A stretch of 64,000 bases of DNA, taken from contig NZ_QGTL01000008.1 in assembly GCF_003182135.1 (NCBI RefSeq), positions 62,001 to 126,000 of the forward strand, read 5' to 3'. Origin of the DNA: Nocardia neocaledoniensis (GTDB lineage Bacteria; Actinomycetota; Actinomycetes; Mycobacteriales; Mycobacteriaceae). Both the position numbers and the translations under genes were made by a program. The notes under the pieces were generated by a model that ran no database searches, had not been told where the DNA came from, and worked only from the letters and a program-made list of their open reading frames with translations. This document shows, piece after piece, positions 48,673-59,293 of the stretch. Numbering within the stretch: the first letter of the stretch is position 1; every line of letters begins with the position of its first letter.

Positions 48673-50241
48673 CTAGTCCGAGATCCTTCCTAGCCACTCC
48701 TGGTAGCCGTCCTCGGTGTCGCCGGTGTCGAACAAGTGCCACTCGTGCTTGGAGTGGATCTCCAACCGGAATCCGGCGTCTCGCAACATGTCACGGCGTC
48801 CGATCGGGTCCAGCCGGTTCCAAGCCTCTGCGTAGGTCTCTCCGGTGGTCTCGACCTCGTATCGAGGCGGGGTGACCGGCGACGCCTCTAGGGCCGTCCT
48901 CCGGGCAGTGAGCCCCGTCAATCGGTCGATGTACTGTGCCCGGTCCTCGGGCGTGACGATCAACCCAGCGTCGGACTCGTCGCGAAGGCGTTGGATTGCG
49001 TCCTTCACGCGCTCCAGATCGGCCCGGTTGTCGCTGCCGGGGATCAGCACTCGGCGGGTGACCGGTCGGGGGCCGTAGTGGTCTAGAAAGTTCTCCTCTA
49101 GCGCACCCAGGACAATGCCGGACTGAACCAATACCTTGCACCCCCGGTCCGGCTTGTTCGCACACCGGAAGTACCAAACGTGGTCTCGCGTCTTCGGCAC
49201 ATGCTGCGACAACGGGCGCTTGCACTTGCCGCAGAACCCAACGCCAAGGATCGGGTTCTCGGAGTTGACCCGCTTCTTGCCCGACACCTTGCGCTTCTGG
49301 ACTTCTTCTTGGACGCGGTCCCACTCGTCATCCGAGAACGTCGGGTCTGTCATCTGGATCATGGACCCATCCGCAGTCAGTACCGGATTCCCGTTCGAAT
49401 CCACCTTGATGCCTTGCGTGCCGTGGCTGGTGAGAATCCCCAGCAGCGCCGAGTGTGTCCATGGCTCCCGCCGGAGCCGGGGTTTGCCCGACTCAACACG
49501 CGATCGCTCCAACGAAGTCAGGACCGCCGACCCCTGACACGGTCCGGGGCACTCCTGGTCCCGCAGAGCGTGAGGGCACTTGTTCAGATGGGCCACAATC
49601 GCCGTCAGTGAGTCCCCGGCGAACAACCGGGGTTTGATCTGGTCGTGTAGGACCTGCTGTGCTGTCGGGTCCTGGACGATGCACCGGCCCTTGCCCGAAG
49701 GGTGCGGCGCGGTCTTGAATCCGAACCGGGGGACTCCGTACGCCCACCGATCGGTCTGCCGGATGATCCGGTGCCCGTCCTTCGTGCGGGTGCTGAACCG
49801 GTTCAGCTCAAGCTGTGCGAAGAAGGAACCGATGTACACGAACAACTCGGCCAACATGCCCTCTAGGCCGGGTGCAGGGTTCAAGTAGTTCAGCACTAGA
49901 CCGTCCTCGGCGAACACCAGGATCTTCTTGTGCTGCTCGCACCACTCCGCCACCTTGACCATGTGCCGGGTGGAACGAAACGCCCGGTCGATCTTCGAGA
50001 ACACCAAGATGTCGAACGAGTCTGCGAACTCTTCTTTGAACCAGCGGCCCAGGTCCGGCCGATCGAACGGTGACACCGAGGCGGACACGTCTAGGTCTTC
50101 GAACGTCCCGACGACACTGGCCCCCTGCGCGTCGACCCAGTTCCCGCCTGTCTCATGCTGGGCAAGGTGGGAAACCTTGCCTTCGTCCTTCAACACTGAC
50201 ACCCGAGCGCCGACAACGGCGCGCAGTCCCACATAGCTCAT
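48673..50241 (-). CDS. int: Large serine integrase
   Basis: A 522-residue large serine recombinase. Catalytic domain (1-150): nucleophile Ser15 in ARVSVLKDEG, with FEDLDVSASVSPFDRPDLGRW and DILVFSKIDRAFRS following the phiC31/Bxb1 pattern. The recombinase domain (about 180-310) has YGVPRFGFKT. A zinc ribbon has CGKCKRPLSQH and a second Cys pair in FRCANKPDRGCK, then a coiled coil (RADLERVKDAIQRLRDES). ATG 50241 lies 1 nt from the attP arm and 22 nt from the crossover. No recombination-directionality factor is identified. Confidence 0.93.
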   Translation of the reverse strand: MSYVGLRAVVGARVSVLKDEGKVSHLAQHETGGNWVDAQGASVVGTFEDLDVSASVSPFDRPDLGRWFKEEFADSFDILVFSKIDRAFRSTRHMVKVAEWCEQHKKILVFAEDGLVLNYLNPAPGLEGMLAELFVYIGSFFAQLELNRFSTRTKDGHRIIRQTDRWAYGVPRFGFKTAPHPSGKGRCIVQDPTAQQVLHDQIKPRLFAGDSLTAIVAHLNKCPHALRDQECPGPCQGSAVLTSLERSRVESGKPRLRREPWTHSALLGILTSHGTQGIKVDSNGNPVLTADGSMIQMTDPTFSDDEWDRVQEEVQKRKVSGKKRVNSENPILGVGFCGKCKRPLSQHVPKTRDHVWYFRCANKPDRGCKVLVQSGIVLGALEENFLDHYGPRPVTRRVLIPGSDNRADLERVKDAIQRLRDESDAGLIVTPEDRAQYIDRLTGLTARRTALEASPVTPPRYEVETTGETYAEAWNRLDPIGRRDMLRDAGFRLEIHSKHEWHLFDTGDTEDGYQEWLGRISD

Positions 50242-50285
50242 GTGGGCAGTATGAACTATGGGACGCTGTATCTCACGGTCTCCTG
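50242..50285. other. attR
   Basis: Element arm GTGGGCAG (50242-50249), 13 nt, core AC (50263-50264), then ssb sequence GCTGTATCTCACG. GTGGGCAG is the exact complement of CTGCCCAC in attL at the same distance, giving attP = GTGGGCAG-N13-AC-N13-CTGCCCAC. The arm abuts the integrase start codon (50241). Confidence 0.85.
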
Positions 50286-50673
50286 CTGGCGCCGGTTGGT
50301 GACCGGCGTCGACCGCTCGCTGCACCGCGGCGACCCGGTGATCGCCTACGGGCAGCTGCGCTCGCACGAATATCGCGGCAAGGACGGCGCAGAGCGGCGG
50401 GATCTGGAGATGCGCGCGGTGGCCGTCGGGCCCGATCTGGCCCGCTGCACCGCGTCGGTGGTGCGGCGCGCCGACGCCGCGCGACCGGCGCCGCACGCGG
50501 TGCGGAATATTTCCGGCCGCCGTGGCGCTGCAGCACCGAGCGCCGAGGAACCGGCCGGATATGCGCCGACCGAAGACACTGCCGTAGCCTCTACGACCGC
50601 GGCGGATTCCCTCCCGGCGCGATCGCCGGTTGCGGTGCCGAACCCGGGCACGCCCGCGCAGGTCGACGCCTGA
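50265..50673 (+). pseudogene. ssb: ssb paralogue, 3' part, split by the integrated element
   Basis: Continues ssb in frame from base 50265: LYLTVSCWRRLVTGVDRSLHRGDPVIAYGQLRSHEYRGKDGAERRDLEMRAVAVGPDLARC, the rest of the OB fold, then a Pro/Ala-rich tail of about 55 residues without the acidic tip of core SSB. An element-derived ATG (50251) is in frame but has no Shine-Dalgarno, so little product is expected. Precise excision would rebuild a full gene of about 187 codons. Confidence 0.9.
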
Positions 50674-50742
50674 GGGGCGGTCCGCGGCATCCGGCCCGCT
50701 CCGCATCGCACCCAGTTACCCCGCACCGATAGGCTTTCTCAT

Positions 50743-52419
<1,677 letters not shown>

Positions 52420-52436
52420 CCTCGCGAAAAGCGCTA

Positions 52437-52481
52437 CGGCCCGGCGGAGTTGATCGGCGAACGATCGGCCCCGCCGGGCCG
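52437..52481 (+). terminator. Terminator after ettA
   Basis: CGGCCCGGCGG ... CCGCCGGGCCG, 11-bp perfect stem with inner CGATC pairing, followed by TTCTCGT. It lies 18 nt after the ettA stop. Confidence 0.8.
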
Positions 52482-52631
52482 TTCTCGTCGTTCGCCGAAC
52501 GCCGGTCAAGTTACCGGCGCGGCAAGGCGGAAATCCCTCCGCGTGTCCATGTACCCCCGGCTAGTCTCGAAAATGCGTCACCGAAGTTGCGGAATCGAAG
52601 CGAACCAAATCCATGGGAGTGGGCGAAAACG

Positions 52632-55600
52632 ATGACGGTCTCGTCGGAAATGTCGAGCGCGGCGTGGGCCGCGGGAATGCCGCAAAGCTTGCGCGGTGAT
52701 CTCGCGACACTCGAAGGGGCGTATTTCCGACACGTGGACGCCGGCGACGCGGACTTCCCGGTCACCGGCATCAACCAGATCTTCCGCCGCCACATGGAAT
52801 TGGCCGCTCGCCGCCCGGCGCACACCGCGCTGGTGCGGGTCTATCATCCCGACGACGGATCGGGGATGGGCGCGGCGGTCCAGGTGGTCACCGACGACAT
52901 GGGGCTGCTGGTCGAGTCCATCACCGCGGCCCTGGGCCGCATGCAGGTGAACGTCTCCGAGGTGATCCACCCGATCTTCGAGGTCACCCGCGATGCCGAC
53001 GGCGTGCTGGTCGGCGCCGCGCCGCACGAGGTCGACGGCAACAACGCGCCGGGCGAACCGGAGTCGTGGATGCATCTGCAACTGCATCCGTCCACGAGCC
53101 GGGCCCAGCTCGACGAGATCGAGCGCACCCTGCCGGAGGTGATCGCCGACGTCCGCCAGGTCATCGACGACACCGAGGCGATGACCGCGGTGCAGAGCTC
53201 GCTGGCCGACCAGCTCGACCGGGCCGCGGGCAAGGGCGCGGCGCCGTTCCCGGCCGCCGACCTGGCCGAGTGCGCGGACCTGCTGCGCTGGCTCGCCGGC
53301 GGCAACTTCACCCTGCTCGGCTACGCCCGCTACCGGCGCGAGACCGACCACGGCCACACCGTCTCGACCCCGGTCCCCGGGGCCAGCCTCGGCGTCCTGC
53401 GCGCCGACATCGGCACCGACTTCCAGGTGCCGATCAACGGCGGCGACCGGCCGCTGCTGATGCTCACCCAGGGGCTGGTCCGCGCGACCGTGCACCGCTC
53501 GGTGTACCCGTACTTCGTCGGCGTCGCCGACGTGGACGACGCGGGCGCCGTCGCCGGTGTGCACCTGTTCATCGGCGTCTTCACCGTCAGCGCCGTGCAC
53601 GAGAACGTTCTCGACATCCCCGTCATCAACACCAGGGTCAGCAGCGCGATCGAGGCGGCCGGGTTCGACAAGGACTCGTTCTCGGGGCAGGCGATGCTCG
53701 AGGTGATCGAGTCCTTCCCGCGGACCGAATTGTTCTCCGCCGACACCGAGACCATGCGCCGCACCGCCGTCGCCGTGCTCGGCGTCGGCCTGCGCAGGCA
53801 GGTGCGCCTGTTCCTGCGCAGCGACAGGTACGGCCGCTTCGTGGCGTGCATGGTGTATCTGCCGCGCGATCGCTACACCACCGCGGTGCGCCTGCACATG
53901 CAGGAGATCCTGGTCAGCGAGCTGGGCGGGTCGGATATCGACTACTCGGCGCGGGTGAGCGAAAGTGAGCTCGCCAGTGTGTATTTCACCGTGATGCTGC
54001 CGGGGGAGGGTGCGGTGGCGCCCGACACCTCCGAGGACAACCGGCTGCGCTTGCAGGCCCTGCTCAACGCCGCGAGTCACACCTGGGACGACCGTATCGG
54101 GGAACAGGTCGCCACCTCCGCCGCGTTGGATCCCGCTGTGGTGACACGGTATTCGGAGGCCTTCCCGGAAAGCTACAAGGAAGACTTCGGGGCCGACCGC
54201 GCGATCGCCGATATCGGCAGGCTGGAACGGCTCACCGACGGCGGCATCGACCAGTACCTCTACCGCAGGCCGGAGGCCGCGCCCGGCTCGTGGCGGTTCA
54301 GCCTCTACATCGCCGGGTCCGGCGTCTCGCTGAGCCAGGTGCTGCCCGTGCTGCAGAGCCTGGGCGTCGAGGTCGTCGACGAGCGGCCCTACCAGCTGGA
54401 ACTCGACGGTGGCGCGGAGCGCTGGATCTACGACTTCGGTCTGCAGGCGAGGCCCGAACTGCTGCGCAACGCCCTCGGCGGCGATCTCGACGCCGAACTG
54501 CTCGAGCAGGCCGGCCGCGAGGACGAGCTGCACTCCCGGTTCACCGACGCCTTCGAGGCGGTCTGGTACGACCGGGCCGAGGCCGACGGGCTGAACGAAC
54601 TGGTGCTGCGGGCCGGGCTGCCGTGGCGCTCGGTGTCGATTCTGCGCGCCTACGCGAAATACCTGCAGCAGGCCGGTTTCCCGTACAGCCAGGTGAACAT
54701 CGCCCGCGTTCTGCTGGCGCATCCCGAGGTCTCGCGCGCGTTCGTCGACCTGTTCGCGGCCCGCTTCGATCCGGACACCGTCTCCGCCGAGACCGCCGAC
54801 GAGATCGAGGCGATGGTGCGCGCCGGGATCGACGACGTGGTGAGCATGGACGCCGACCGCATCCTGCGCGCCATCCTCGGCCTGATCAAGGCGACGTTGC
54901 GCACCAACTACTACGTCCTCGACGCCGAGGAACGCCCGCGCGACTACCTCTCGTTCAAGGTGGAGCCGCGCGAGATCGCCGAATTGCCCAAGCCGCGACC
55001 GCAATTCGAGATCTTCGTGTATTCGCCGCGCGTGGAGGGCGTGCACCTGCGGTTCGGGTCGGTCGCTCGCGGCGGTCTGCGCTGGTCGGATCGACTGGAG
55101 GACTTCCGCACCGAGATCCTGGGCCTGGTCAAGGCGCAGGCGGTGAAGAACGCCGTGATCGTGCCGGTCGGCGCGAAGGGCGGCTTCGTGGTGAAGCGTC
55201 CGCCCGCCGCCACCGGCGATCCGGCCGCCGACCGTCAGGCGAGCGTGGCCGAGGGCATCGCCTGCTACCGCACCTTCATCTCCGGGCTGCTCGACGTCAC
55301 CGACAATGTCGACCTGGCCACGGGCGCGGTCCTGCCGCCCGCCAGGGTGGTGCGCCGCGACGGTGACGACACCTACCTCGTGGTCGCCGCCGACAAGGGC
55401 ACCGCCAGCTTCTCCGACATCGCCAACGACGTGGCCACCCGCTACGGCTTCTGGCTCGGCGACGCCTTCGCCTCCGGCGGTTCGGCGGGCTACGACCACA
55501 AGGCGATGGGCATCACCGCCAGGGGCGCGTGGGAAGCGGTCAAGCGCCACTTCCGCGAGATGGGCATCGACACGCAGAGCCAGGACTTCACCGTCGTCGG

Positions 55601-57512
55601 CGTCGGTGACATGAGCGGTGACGTGTTCGGCAACGGCATGCTGCTCTCCGAGCACATCCGCCTGGTCGCCGCGTTCGACCACCGCCACATCTTCCTCGAC
55701 CCCAACCCCGACGCGGCCACCTCCTACGCCGAGCGCGCCCGGCTGTTCGCGCTGCCGCGCTCCTCCTGGGCCGACTACGACCGCAGCCTGATCAGCGCGG
55801 GCGGTGGCGTCTTCGAACGGACCGTGAAGTCGGTGCCGATCTCGGCACAGGCCAGGGCGGCGCTCGGCCTGCCCGACTCGGTACAGGCGCTCTCGCCGCC
55901 GGAACTGGTGCGCGCGATCCTGCTCGCCCCGGTGCAACTGCTGTGGAACGGCGGCATCGGCACGTATGTGAAGGCGAGCACGGAGTCCAACGCGGAGGTG
56001 GGCGACAAGTCCAACGACGCGGTGCGCGTGGACGGAAACCAGTTGCGGGTCAAGGTGATCGGCGAGGGCGGCAACCTCGGCGCCACCGCGCTGGGCCGCA
56101 TCGAGTTCTGCCGCAACGGCGGCAAGATGAACACCGACGCGCTGGACAACTCGGCCGGTGTCGACTGCTCCGACCACGAGGTCAATATCAAGGTGCTGCT
56201 CGACGGTGTGGTGAGCGCCGGCGCGCTGGCGCCCGCCGATCGCAACCCGCTGCTGGCCTCGATGACCGACGAGGTCGCGCGGATGGTGTTGCAGGACAAC
56301 GTCGATCAGAACGTGCTGATCGGTATCGCCCGCACCGACGCACCGCAGATGGTGAGCGTGCACGCCCGCGTGATCGATGATCTGGAACAACGCCGCGGCC
56401 TCGACCGCGACCTCGAGGCGCTGCCGACCGATGCCGAGCTGAAGCGGCGCGCCGAGGACGGGCGCGGCCTCACCTCGCCCGAGCTGGCCAATCTGCTCGC
56501 GCACGTGAAGCTGGGACTCAAGGCCGATCTGCTCGACACCGACCTGCCCGACAGCGTGTACTTCGCACGACGGCTTCCGCTGTACTTCCCGACGCCGCTG
56601 CGGGAGCGCTTCGGCACCGAGATCAAGAAGCACCGGCTGCGCCGCGAGATCGTCACCACGATGCTGGTCAACGAGGTCGTCGACTACGGCGGCATCACCT
56701 ACGCGCACCGGCTGAACGAGGAGGTCGGGGCCAGTACCTCCGACACCGTGCGCGCCTTCGCGGCGGCGACCGAGATCTTCGAACTGCACGACGTGTGGGC
56801 CCGCATCCGCACGGCCGACGCGCCCGCCGGGGTGTGCGATCTGCTGGAGCTGGAATCCAAGCGCACGCTCGACCGCGCCTCGCGCTGGTTGCTGAGCAAC
56901 CGCCCGCAGCCGATCGCCGTCGGCGCGGAGATCAACCGGTACCACAGCCGGGTGCAGGAGCTGGCGCCCCAGGTGCCGGGCTGGCTGCGCGGACACCACG
57001 TCACCTCGCTCACCCAGGGCGCCGCCGAACTGATCGCGCGCGGCGCGCCGACCGATCTCGCGACCGAGGTGTTCGGTCTGCTCGGCCTCTACCCGCTGCT
57101 GGACGTGGTCGACATCGCCGACATCGCCGACCGCGACGGCGCCGAGGTGGGCGCGCTGTACTACGCGCTCAACGAGCACCTGAAGATCGACTGGCTGCTC
57201 GAGGCGGTGAGCCACCTCGAACGCGGCGACCGCTGGCACGCGCTGGCCCGGCTCGCGCTGCGCGACGACATGTACGGTTCGCTGCGCTCGCTCACCCTGG
57301 ACGTGCTGTCCGCGGGTGACCCGGAGGAGACCGCCGACGAGAAAATTGCATACTGGGAGTCGAAAAACCAGTCCCGGCTGGGCCGTGCGCGCGCGGCACT
57401 GTCGGAACTGTTCGAGTCCGGGACCCACGACCTCGCCACACTGTCGGTCGCCGCGCGACAGGTGCGGAGCATGGTGAGCGGGGTGGGCGCCCAATCGGAG
57501 GTACCACGGTGA
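52632..57512 (+). CDS. gdh: NAD-specific glutamate dehydrogenase, 180-kDa class
   Basis: A 1626-residue large GDH. N-terminal ACT-like regulatory region (about 60-500: VRVYHPDDGSGMGAAVQVVTDDMGLLVESITAAL) precedes the catalytic core (about 780-1250) with KNAVIVPVGAKGGFVVKRP (catalytic Lys/Gly-rich), VVGVGDMSGDVFGNGML and VIGEGGNLGATALGRIEF (NAD-binding). The C-terminal helical domain ends near SAARQVRSMVSG. It deaminates glutamate to 2-oxoglutarate and in mycobacteria is controlled by GarA. Length equals Rv2476c-type enzymes (about 1624). Overlaps the thioesterase start by 4 nt. Confidence 0.95.
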   Translation: MTVSSEMSSAAWAAGMPQSLRGDLATLEGAYFRHVDAGDADFPVTGINQIFRRHMELAARRPAHTALVRVYHPDDGSGMGAAVQVVTDDMGLLVESITAALGRMQVNVSEVIHPIFEVTRDADGVLVGAAPHEVDGNNAPGEPESWMHLQLHPSTSRAQLDEIERTLPEVIADVRQVIDDTEAMTAVQSSLADQLDRAAGKGAAPFPAADLAECADLLRWLAGGNFTLLGYARYRRETDHGHTVSTPVPGASLGVLRADIGTDFQVPINGGDRPLLMLTQGLVRATVHRSVYPYFVGVADVDDAGAVAGVHLFIGVFTVSAVHENVLDIPVINTRVSSAIEAAGFDKDSFSGQAMLEVIESFPRTELFSADTETMRRTAVAVLGVGLRRQVRLFLRSDRYGRFVACMVYLPRDRYTTAVRLHMQEILVSELGGSDIDYSARVSESELASVYFTVMLPGEGAVAPDTSEDNRLRLQALLNAASHTWDDRIGEQVATSAALDPAVVTRYSEAFPESYKEDFGADRAIADIGRLERLTDGGIDQYLYRRPEAAPGSWRFSLYIAGSGVSLSQVLPVLQSLGVEVVDERPYQLELDGGAERWIYDFGLQARPELLRNALGGDLDAELLEQAGREDELHSRFTDAFEAVWYDRAEADGLNELVLRAGLPWRSVSILRAYAKYLQQAGFPYSQVNIARVLLAHPEVSRAFVDLFAARFDPDTVSAETADEIEAMVRAGIDDVVSMDADRILRAILGLIKATLRTNYYVLDAEERPRDYLSFKVEPREIAELPKPRPQFEIFVYSPRVEGVHLRFGSVARGGLRWSDRLEDFRTEILGLVKAQAVKNAVIVPVGAKGGFVVKRPPAATGDPAADRQASVAEGIACYRTFISGLLDVTDNVDLATGAVLPPARVVRRDGDDTYLVVAADKGTASFSDIANDVATRYGFWLGDAFASGGSAGYDHKAMGITARGAWEAVKRHFREMGIDTQSQDFTVVGVGDMSGDVFGNGMLLSEHIRLVAAFDHRHIFLDPNPDAATSYAERARLFALPRSSWADYDRSLISAGGGVFERTVKSVPISAQARAALGLPDSVQALSPPELVRAILLAPVQLLWNGGIGTYVKASTESNAEVGDKSNDAVRVDGNQLRVKVIGEGGNLGATALGRIEFCRNGGKMNTDALDNSAGVDCSDHEVNIKVLLDGVVSAGALAPADRNPLLASMTDEVARMVLQDNVDQNVLIGIARTDAPQMVSVHARVIDDLEQRRGLDRDLEALPTDAELKRRAEDGRGLTSPELANLLAHVKLGLKADLLDTDLPDSVYFARRLPLYFPTPLRERFGTEIKKHRLRREIVTTMLVNEVVDYGGITYAHRLNEEVGASTSDTVRAFAAATEIFELHDVWARIRTADAPAGVCDLLELESKRTLDRASRWLLSNRPQPIAVGAEINRYHSRVQELAPQVPGWLRGHHVTSLTQGAAELIARGAPTDLATEVFGLLGLYPLLDVVDIADIADRDGAEVGALYYALNEHLKIDWLLEAVSHLERGDRWHALARLALRDDMYGSLRSLTLDVLSAGDPEETADEKIAYWESKNQSRLGRARAALSELFESGTHDLATLSVAARQVRSMVSGVGAQSEVPR

Positions 57513-57931
57513 CGAGTTCGCCTTTTCATGCCAAGGTCGAGATCCGCTGGTCGGACATGGACGTGTATCAGCACGTCAACCACGCGCGGATGGTGACCCT
57601 GCTCGAAGAGGCGCGGATACCGTGGTTGTTCGACGGGGACAAGCCGACGGCGTCGATGGGTCGGCAGGGCTGTGTGCTGGTCGACCTGCACGTGAAGTAC
57701 CGCGGCCAGCTGCGACACGAGGACACCCCGCTCGACATCACCATGTGGATCAAGCAGTTGCGGGCGGTCGATTTCACGATCGGCTACGAGGTGCGGGCCA
57801 ACGGCACGGCGCCGGATTCGCCGCCCGCGGTCACCGCGACGACCCAGCTGGCCGCGTTCGACATCGAGACCCAGCGGCTGCGCAGGCTCACCGACGCCGA
57901 ACGCGACTACCTGGCCCTGTGGCGGATCTGA
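57509..57931 (+). CDS. Hotdog-fold acyl-CoA thioesterase (4-HBT family)
   Basis: A 140-residue hotdog protein. EIRWSDMDVYQHVNHARMVTLLEEARI carries the catalytic Asp of the 4-hydroxybenzoyl-CoA thioesterase class, and GCVLVDLHVKYRGQLRHEDTPL is strand 3-4. It hydrolyses acyl-CoA thioesters; the substrate is unknown. GTG start in a GTGA overlap with gdh, so the two are co-translated; corresponds in place to Rv2475c (from memory). Confidence 0.9.
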   Translation: MTSSPFHAKVEIRWSDMDVYQHVNHARMVTLLEEARIPWLFDGDKPTASMGRQGCVLVDLHVKYRGQLRHEDTPLDITMWIKQLRAVDFTIGYEVRANGTAPDSPPAVTATTQLAAFDIETQRLRRLTDAERDYLALWRI

Positions 57932-57935
57932 CGAC

Positions 57936-58607
57936 GTGAGCTCCGAACAGCGTGTGCTGCACGCCCCCGATCCGGCCGAACGCGAGAACCTCGCCACCTT
58001 CCTCACCCGGGCGATCCGGCTCGACCCCGCCGCCGTCGTGCGCCTGCGGCGGCGCGGCTCGAGCCTGGTTTCGGCCTGGGTGGCAACGGGTTTCGAGACG
58101 CTCGCGGTGCGCACGGTGACCGCCGAACTCGGCGTCGACGATGTCACCGTCGGCGCCGACGCCGTGCTGGCCGGCCTGCGCACCGGCCATCCGATCGATC
58201 TCGGCTACTCGATGGACTCGGCCTGGCGCGGCGCCCTGCCGCCGACCGATGGCTTCACCCATGTCGACGACGTGCCGGCCCGCGCCCTGGTCGAATTGGC
58301 CGAGCGCGGCGCCGATCTCGCGCGCGAACACGGCGGCGCCCATGGCCCGCCCGCGTCGCTGCTCGATCAGTCGGTGCTCACGGTGACCGGGGCGGACGAG
58401 CTGACCGTCGATGTGCCGATGCGGGTGGTCTTCGCACTCACCGCGATGGATTTCATTCCGCACGCGGGGGAGAAGACCGAGTCGCGCCGCATCCAGCCTG
58501 CCGAGCTCGTGCGCGTCCGCGCGACACGCACATGGTTGCGGCTGGACGCGCGCTACGGCTCGGTCGCGCGCCGCCTCGGCGGCGGAATCCCGTTGTCGCC
58601 CAGCTGA
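57936..58607 (+). CDS. Conserved actinobacterial protein (Rv2474c-like)
   Basis: A 223-residue protein from GTG 57936, 4 nt after the thioesterase stop, so it is the last gene of the gdh operon. Sequence begins VLHAPDPAERENLATFLTRAIRLDPAAVVRLRRRG and ends VRATRTWLRLDARYGSVARRLGGGI, alternating helices and strands with no catalytic motif that I can identify. Position matches Rv2474c. Function unknown. Confidence 0.75.
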   Translation: MSSEQRVLHAPDPAERENLATFLTRAIRLDPAAVVRLRRRGSSLVSAWVATGFETLAVRTVTAELGVDDVTVGADAVLAGLRTGHPIDLGYSMDSAWRGALPPTDGFTHVDDVPARALVELAERGADLAREHGGAHGPPASLLDQSVLTVTGADELTVDVPMRVVFALTAMDFIPHAGEKTESRRIQPAELVRVRATRTWLRLDARYGSVARRLGGGIPLSPS

Positions 58608-58650
58608 AGCCGGCGGTGGACGGCGGTGCCGCACGGCCCGGCAGTGCTGA

Positions 58651-58669
58651 TAAGGCTAGCCTGACCTGC
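58651..58669. promoter_or_regulatory. Possible IdeR/DtxR iron box
   Basis: TAAGGCTAGCCTGACCTGC agrees at about 13 of 19 positions with the DtxR/IdeR consensus TTAGGTTAGGCTAACCTAA and keeps its AGG..TAG.CT.ACCT symmetry. It lies 75 bp before the DUF1540 gene. No IdeR-regulated function is known for that gene, so this is tentative. Confidence 0.4.
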
Positions 58670-58743
58670 CTTGATTAGCGTTTGCGGCGGCCTAGAGTGA
58701 TATCCGACACAGCGTGACCATCGAGCAGGTGAGAGGGCTGGAT

Positions 58744-59043
58744 ATGACTTCGATCGAAATGCCGCACGTCACCGAGTGCACGGTCGGCGATTGTTCCTAC
58801 AACCACGACGGCTGCCACGCCTTCGCGATCAACGTCGCCGGGCACAACGGCAGCGCCGATTGCGAGACATTCGTTCCCCTGTCGGTGAAAGGCGGTCTCG
58901 ACACCGTCACCAGCATGGTCGGCGCCTGTCAGCGCGCCGACTGTGTCCACAACCGGGACCTCGAATGCGCGGCGACCGAGATCCGCGTCGGCGCGGGCTC
59001 GGCCGAACACTCGGCGCGCTGCCTGACCTACCGGTCCCGCTGA
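58744..59043 (+). CDS. Tandem DUF1540 protein
   Basis: A 99-residue Cys-rich protein of two DUF1540 modules: CTVGDCSYNHDGCHAFAINVAG..ADCETF and CQRADCVHNRDLECAATEIRVG..ARCLTY. Each has four regularly spaced Cys (CxxxxC-x5-6-C-x-A-x-x-I..C) suited to a metal ion or disulfides. GAGAGGG precedes the ATG. The function of DUF1540 is unknown; a possible iron box upstream hints at metal-responsive control. Confidence 0.8.
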   Translation: MTSIEMPHVTECTVGDCSYNHDGCHAFAINVAGHNGSADCETFVPLSVKGGLDTVTSMVGACQRADCVHNRDLECAATEIRVGAGSAEHSARCLTYRSR

Positions 59044-59293
59044 CGCGGTTCGCCGCGGCGTCGGCTCTGTCTCCGCGCGGCTGGTGACGGAGGCCGATGT
59101 GCCGCGTGGTGCGCTGAGCGCTGTCGGTCCGGGAGTGCGCCGGCGACTGTAGAGCGGTGGTTCTGGTAGTCGGCTCGGTGGGTTCGATGGTCCGTCGACG
59201 GCTGATCGCGCCTGCGGTCCGGCCGGGTGACGGGTGGTTCCGCTGCGCCTGTGCTCGCTGTGCGAGCCACGGGTGACGGGACGGTGCGGCGGG
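59044..59293. other. Intergenic region without a recognised feature
   Basis: 250 nt between the DUF1540 gene and azlD. GC-rich, no frame with a ribosome site, no strong hairpin. Open frames on both strands here look like chance. Confidence 0.4.

Larger units (their letters stand above)
37781..50264. mobile_element. Integrated satellite-like element with serine integrase
   Basis: A 12.48-kb insert bounded by attL and attR inside ssb. It encodes a large serine integrase at the right end, an XRE regulator, a RecA-fold replication-type ATPase, a winged-helix-like protein and small phage-type genes. There is no recognisable terminase, portal, capsid, tail, lysis, FtsK/Tra or relaxase gene. Local GC (lowest in 38.8-39.8 kb) and Shine-Dalgarno style differ from the chromosome. 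The layout (cargo by attL, divergent control region, replication module, integrase) suits a phage satellite; a small integrative plasmid is the alternative. Confidence 0.88.

Noticed and set aside
50251..50673. Independent small gene starting at ATG 50251
   Set aside because: It is the in-frame remainder of ssb; the ATG comes from element DNA and lacks a Shine-Dalgarno.
52578..57494. 1638-codon open frame antisense to gdh
   Set aside because: High-GC shadow of the gdh codon pattern; low-complexity Arg/His/Gly translation, no ribosome site, while the sense frame is a full-length known enzyme.
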